The notes under the pieces are model-generated. The model was not told the origin of the DNA. It was given only the letters and a program-made list of their open reading frames with translations, and did not search any database. Shown here piece after piece: positions 15,334-15,344 of a DNA stretch of 15,344 bases. The stretch lies in the NCBI GenBank assembly GCA_001796785.1, contig MGNL01000154.1, positions 1-15,344 of the forward strand, written 5' to 3'. Position 1 is the stretch's first letter; the number at the start of each line of letters is the position of its first letter. Both the position numbers and the translations under genes were made by a program. Source of the DNA: Chloroflexi bacterium RBG_16_51_16 (GTDB taxonomy: Bacteria > Chloroflexota > Anaerolineae > Anaerolineales > Villigracilaceae).

Positions 15334-15344
15334 ATGGGGATGTA
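15334..15344 (+). CDS. Start of a downstream gene, cut by the window edge
   Basis: ATG at 15334 (or 15340) follows a strong GTGGAGGG Shine-Dalgarno sequence at spacing 3 (or 9) and a nearby promoter. Only three codons are visible, so nothing can be said about the product. Confidence 0.4.

Overview
The window is bacterial chromosome with densely packed, ordinary-length genes. I see no phage, IS element, CRISPR array, rRNA or tRNA. The gene set suggests a Chloroflexota bacterium, probably Anaerolineae-like: a Ycf45/SpoIIIAA-type AAA ATPase with a C-terminal R3H domain next to tmk, a large GT-C-type membrane protein with an N-terminal YREDW motif, a slipin/SdpI membrane cluster under a YtrA-type GntR regulator, and a trimethylamine-dehydrogenase-like flavoprotein. 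This placement is inferred from family composition and has not been tested by a search.

Layout. Bases 1-2029 (+) hold the 3' part of a DUF5671-type membrane protein gene and a complete dnaN (sliding clamp). Bases 2195-7754 lie entirely on the minus strand. In order of transcription they encode a GntR/YtrA regulator, an SPFH/slipin membrane protein, an SdpI-family membrane protein, a DUF4177-like small protein, a CPBP-family intramembrane protease and a GT-C-fold membrane protein with a TPR-like tail. The regulator has a near-consensus promoter (TTGACA, 17 bp, TACAAT) overlapped by ATTGTA repeats that could be its own operator. Bases 7949-13078 (+) hold pdxS and pdxT (pyridoxal phosphate synthase), an unrecognised GNAT-like protein, the R3H/AAA ATPase and thymidylate kinase. 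A hairpin plus T-run follows tmk. Bases 13169-15220 (+) encode a 683-residue FMN / 4Fe-4S / FAD amine-dehydrogenase-family enzyme. A new promoter, ribosome binding site and start codon follow at the right edge.

The most notable non-coding signal is a pair of perfect 16-bp parS palindromes (TGTTTCACGTGAAACA) in the gaps on either side of the SdpI-family gene. These are the ParB/Spo0J binding sites used in chromosome segregation and normally cluster near oriC. With dnaN about 3.5 kb away, they suggest an origin-proximal region, although dnaA, parA and parB are not in the window. Other points of interest are the GntR-slipin-SdpI membrane module and the amine dehydrogenase, in which two of the three TMADH substrate-bowl aromatics are replaced by acidic residues.
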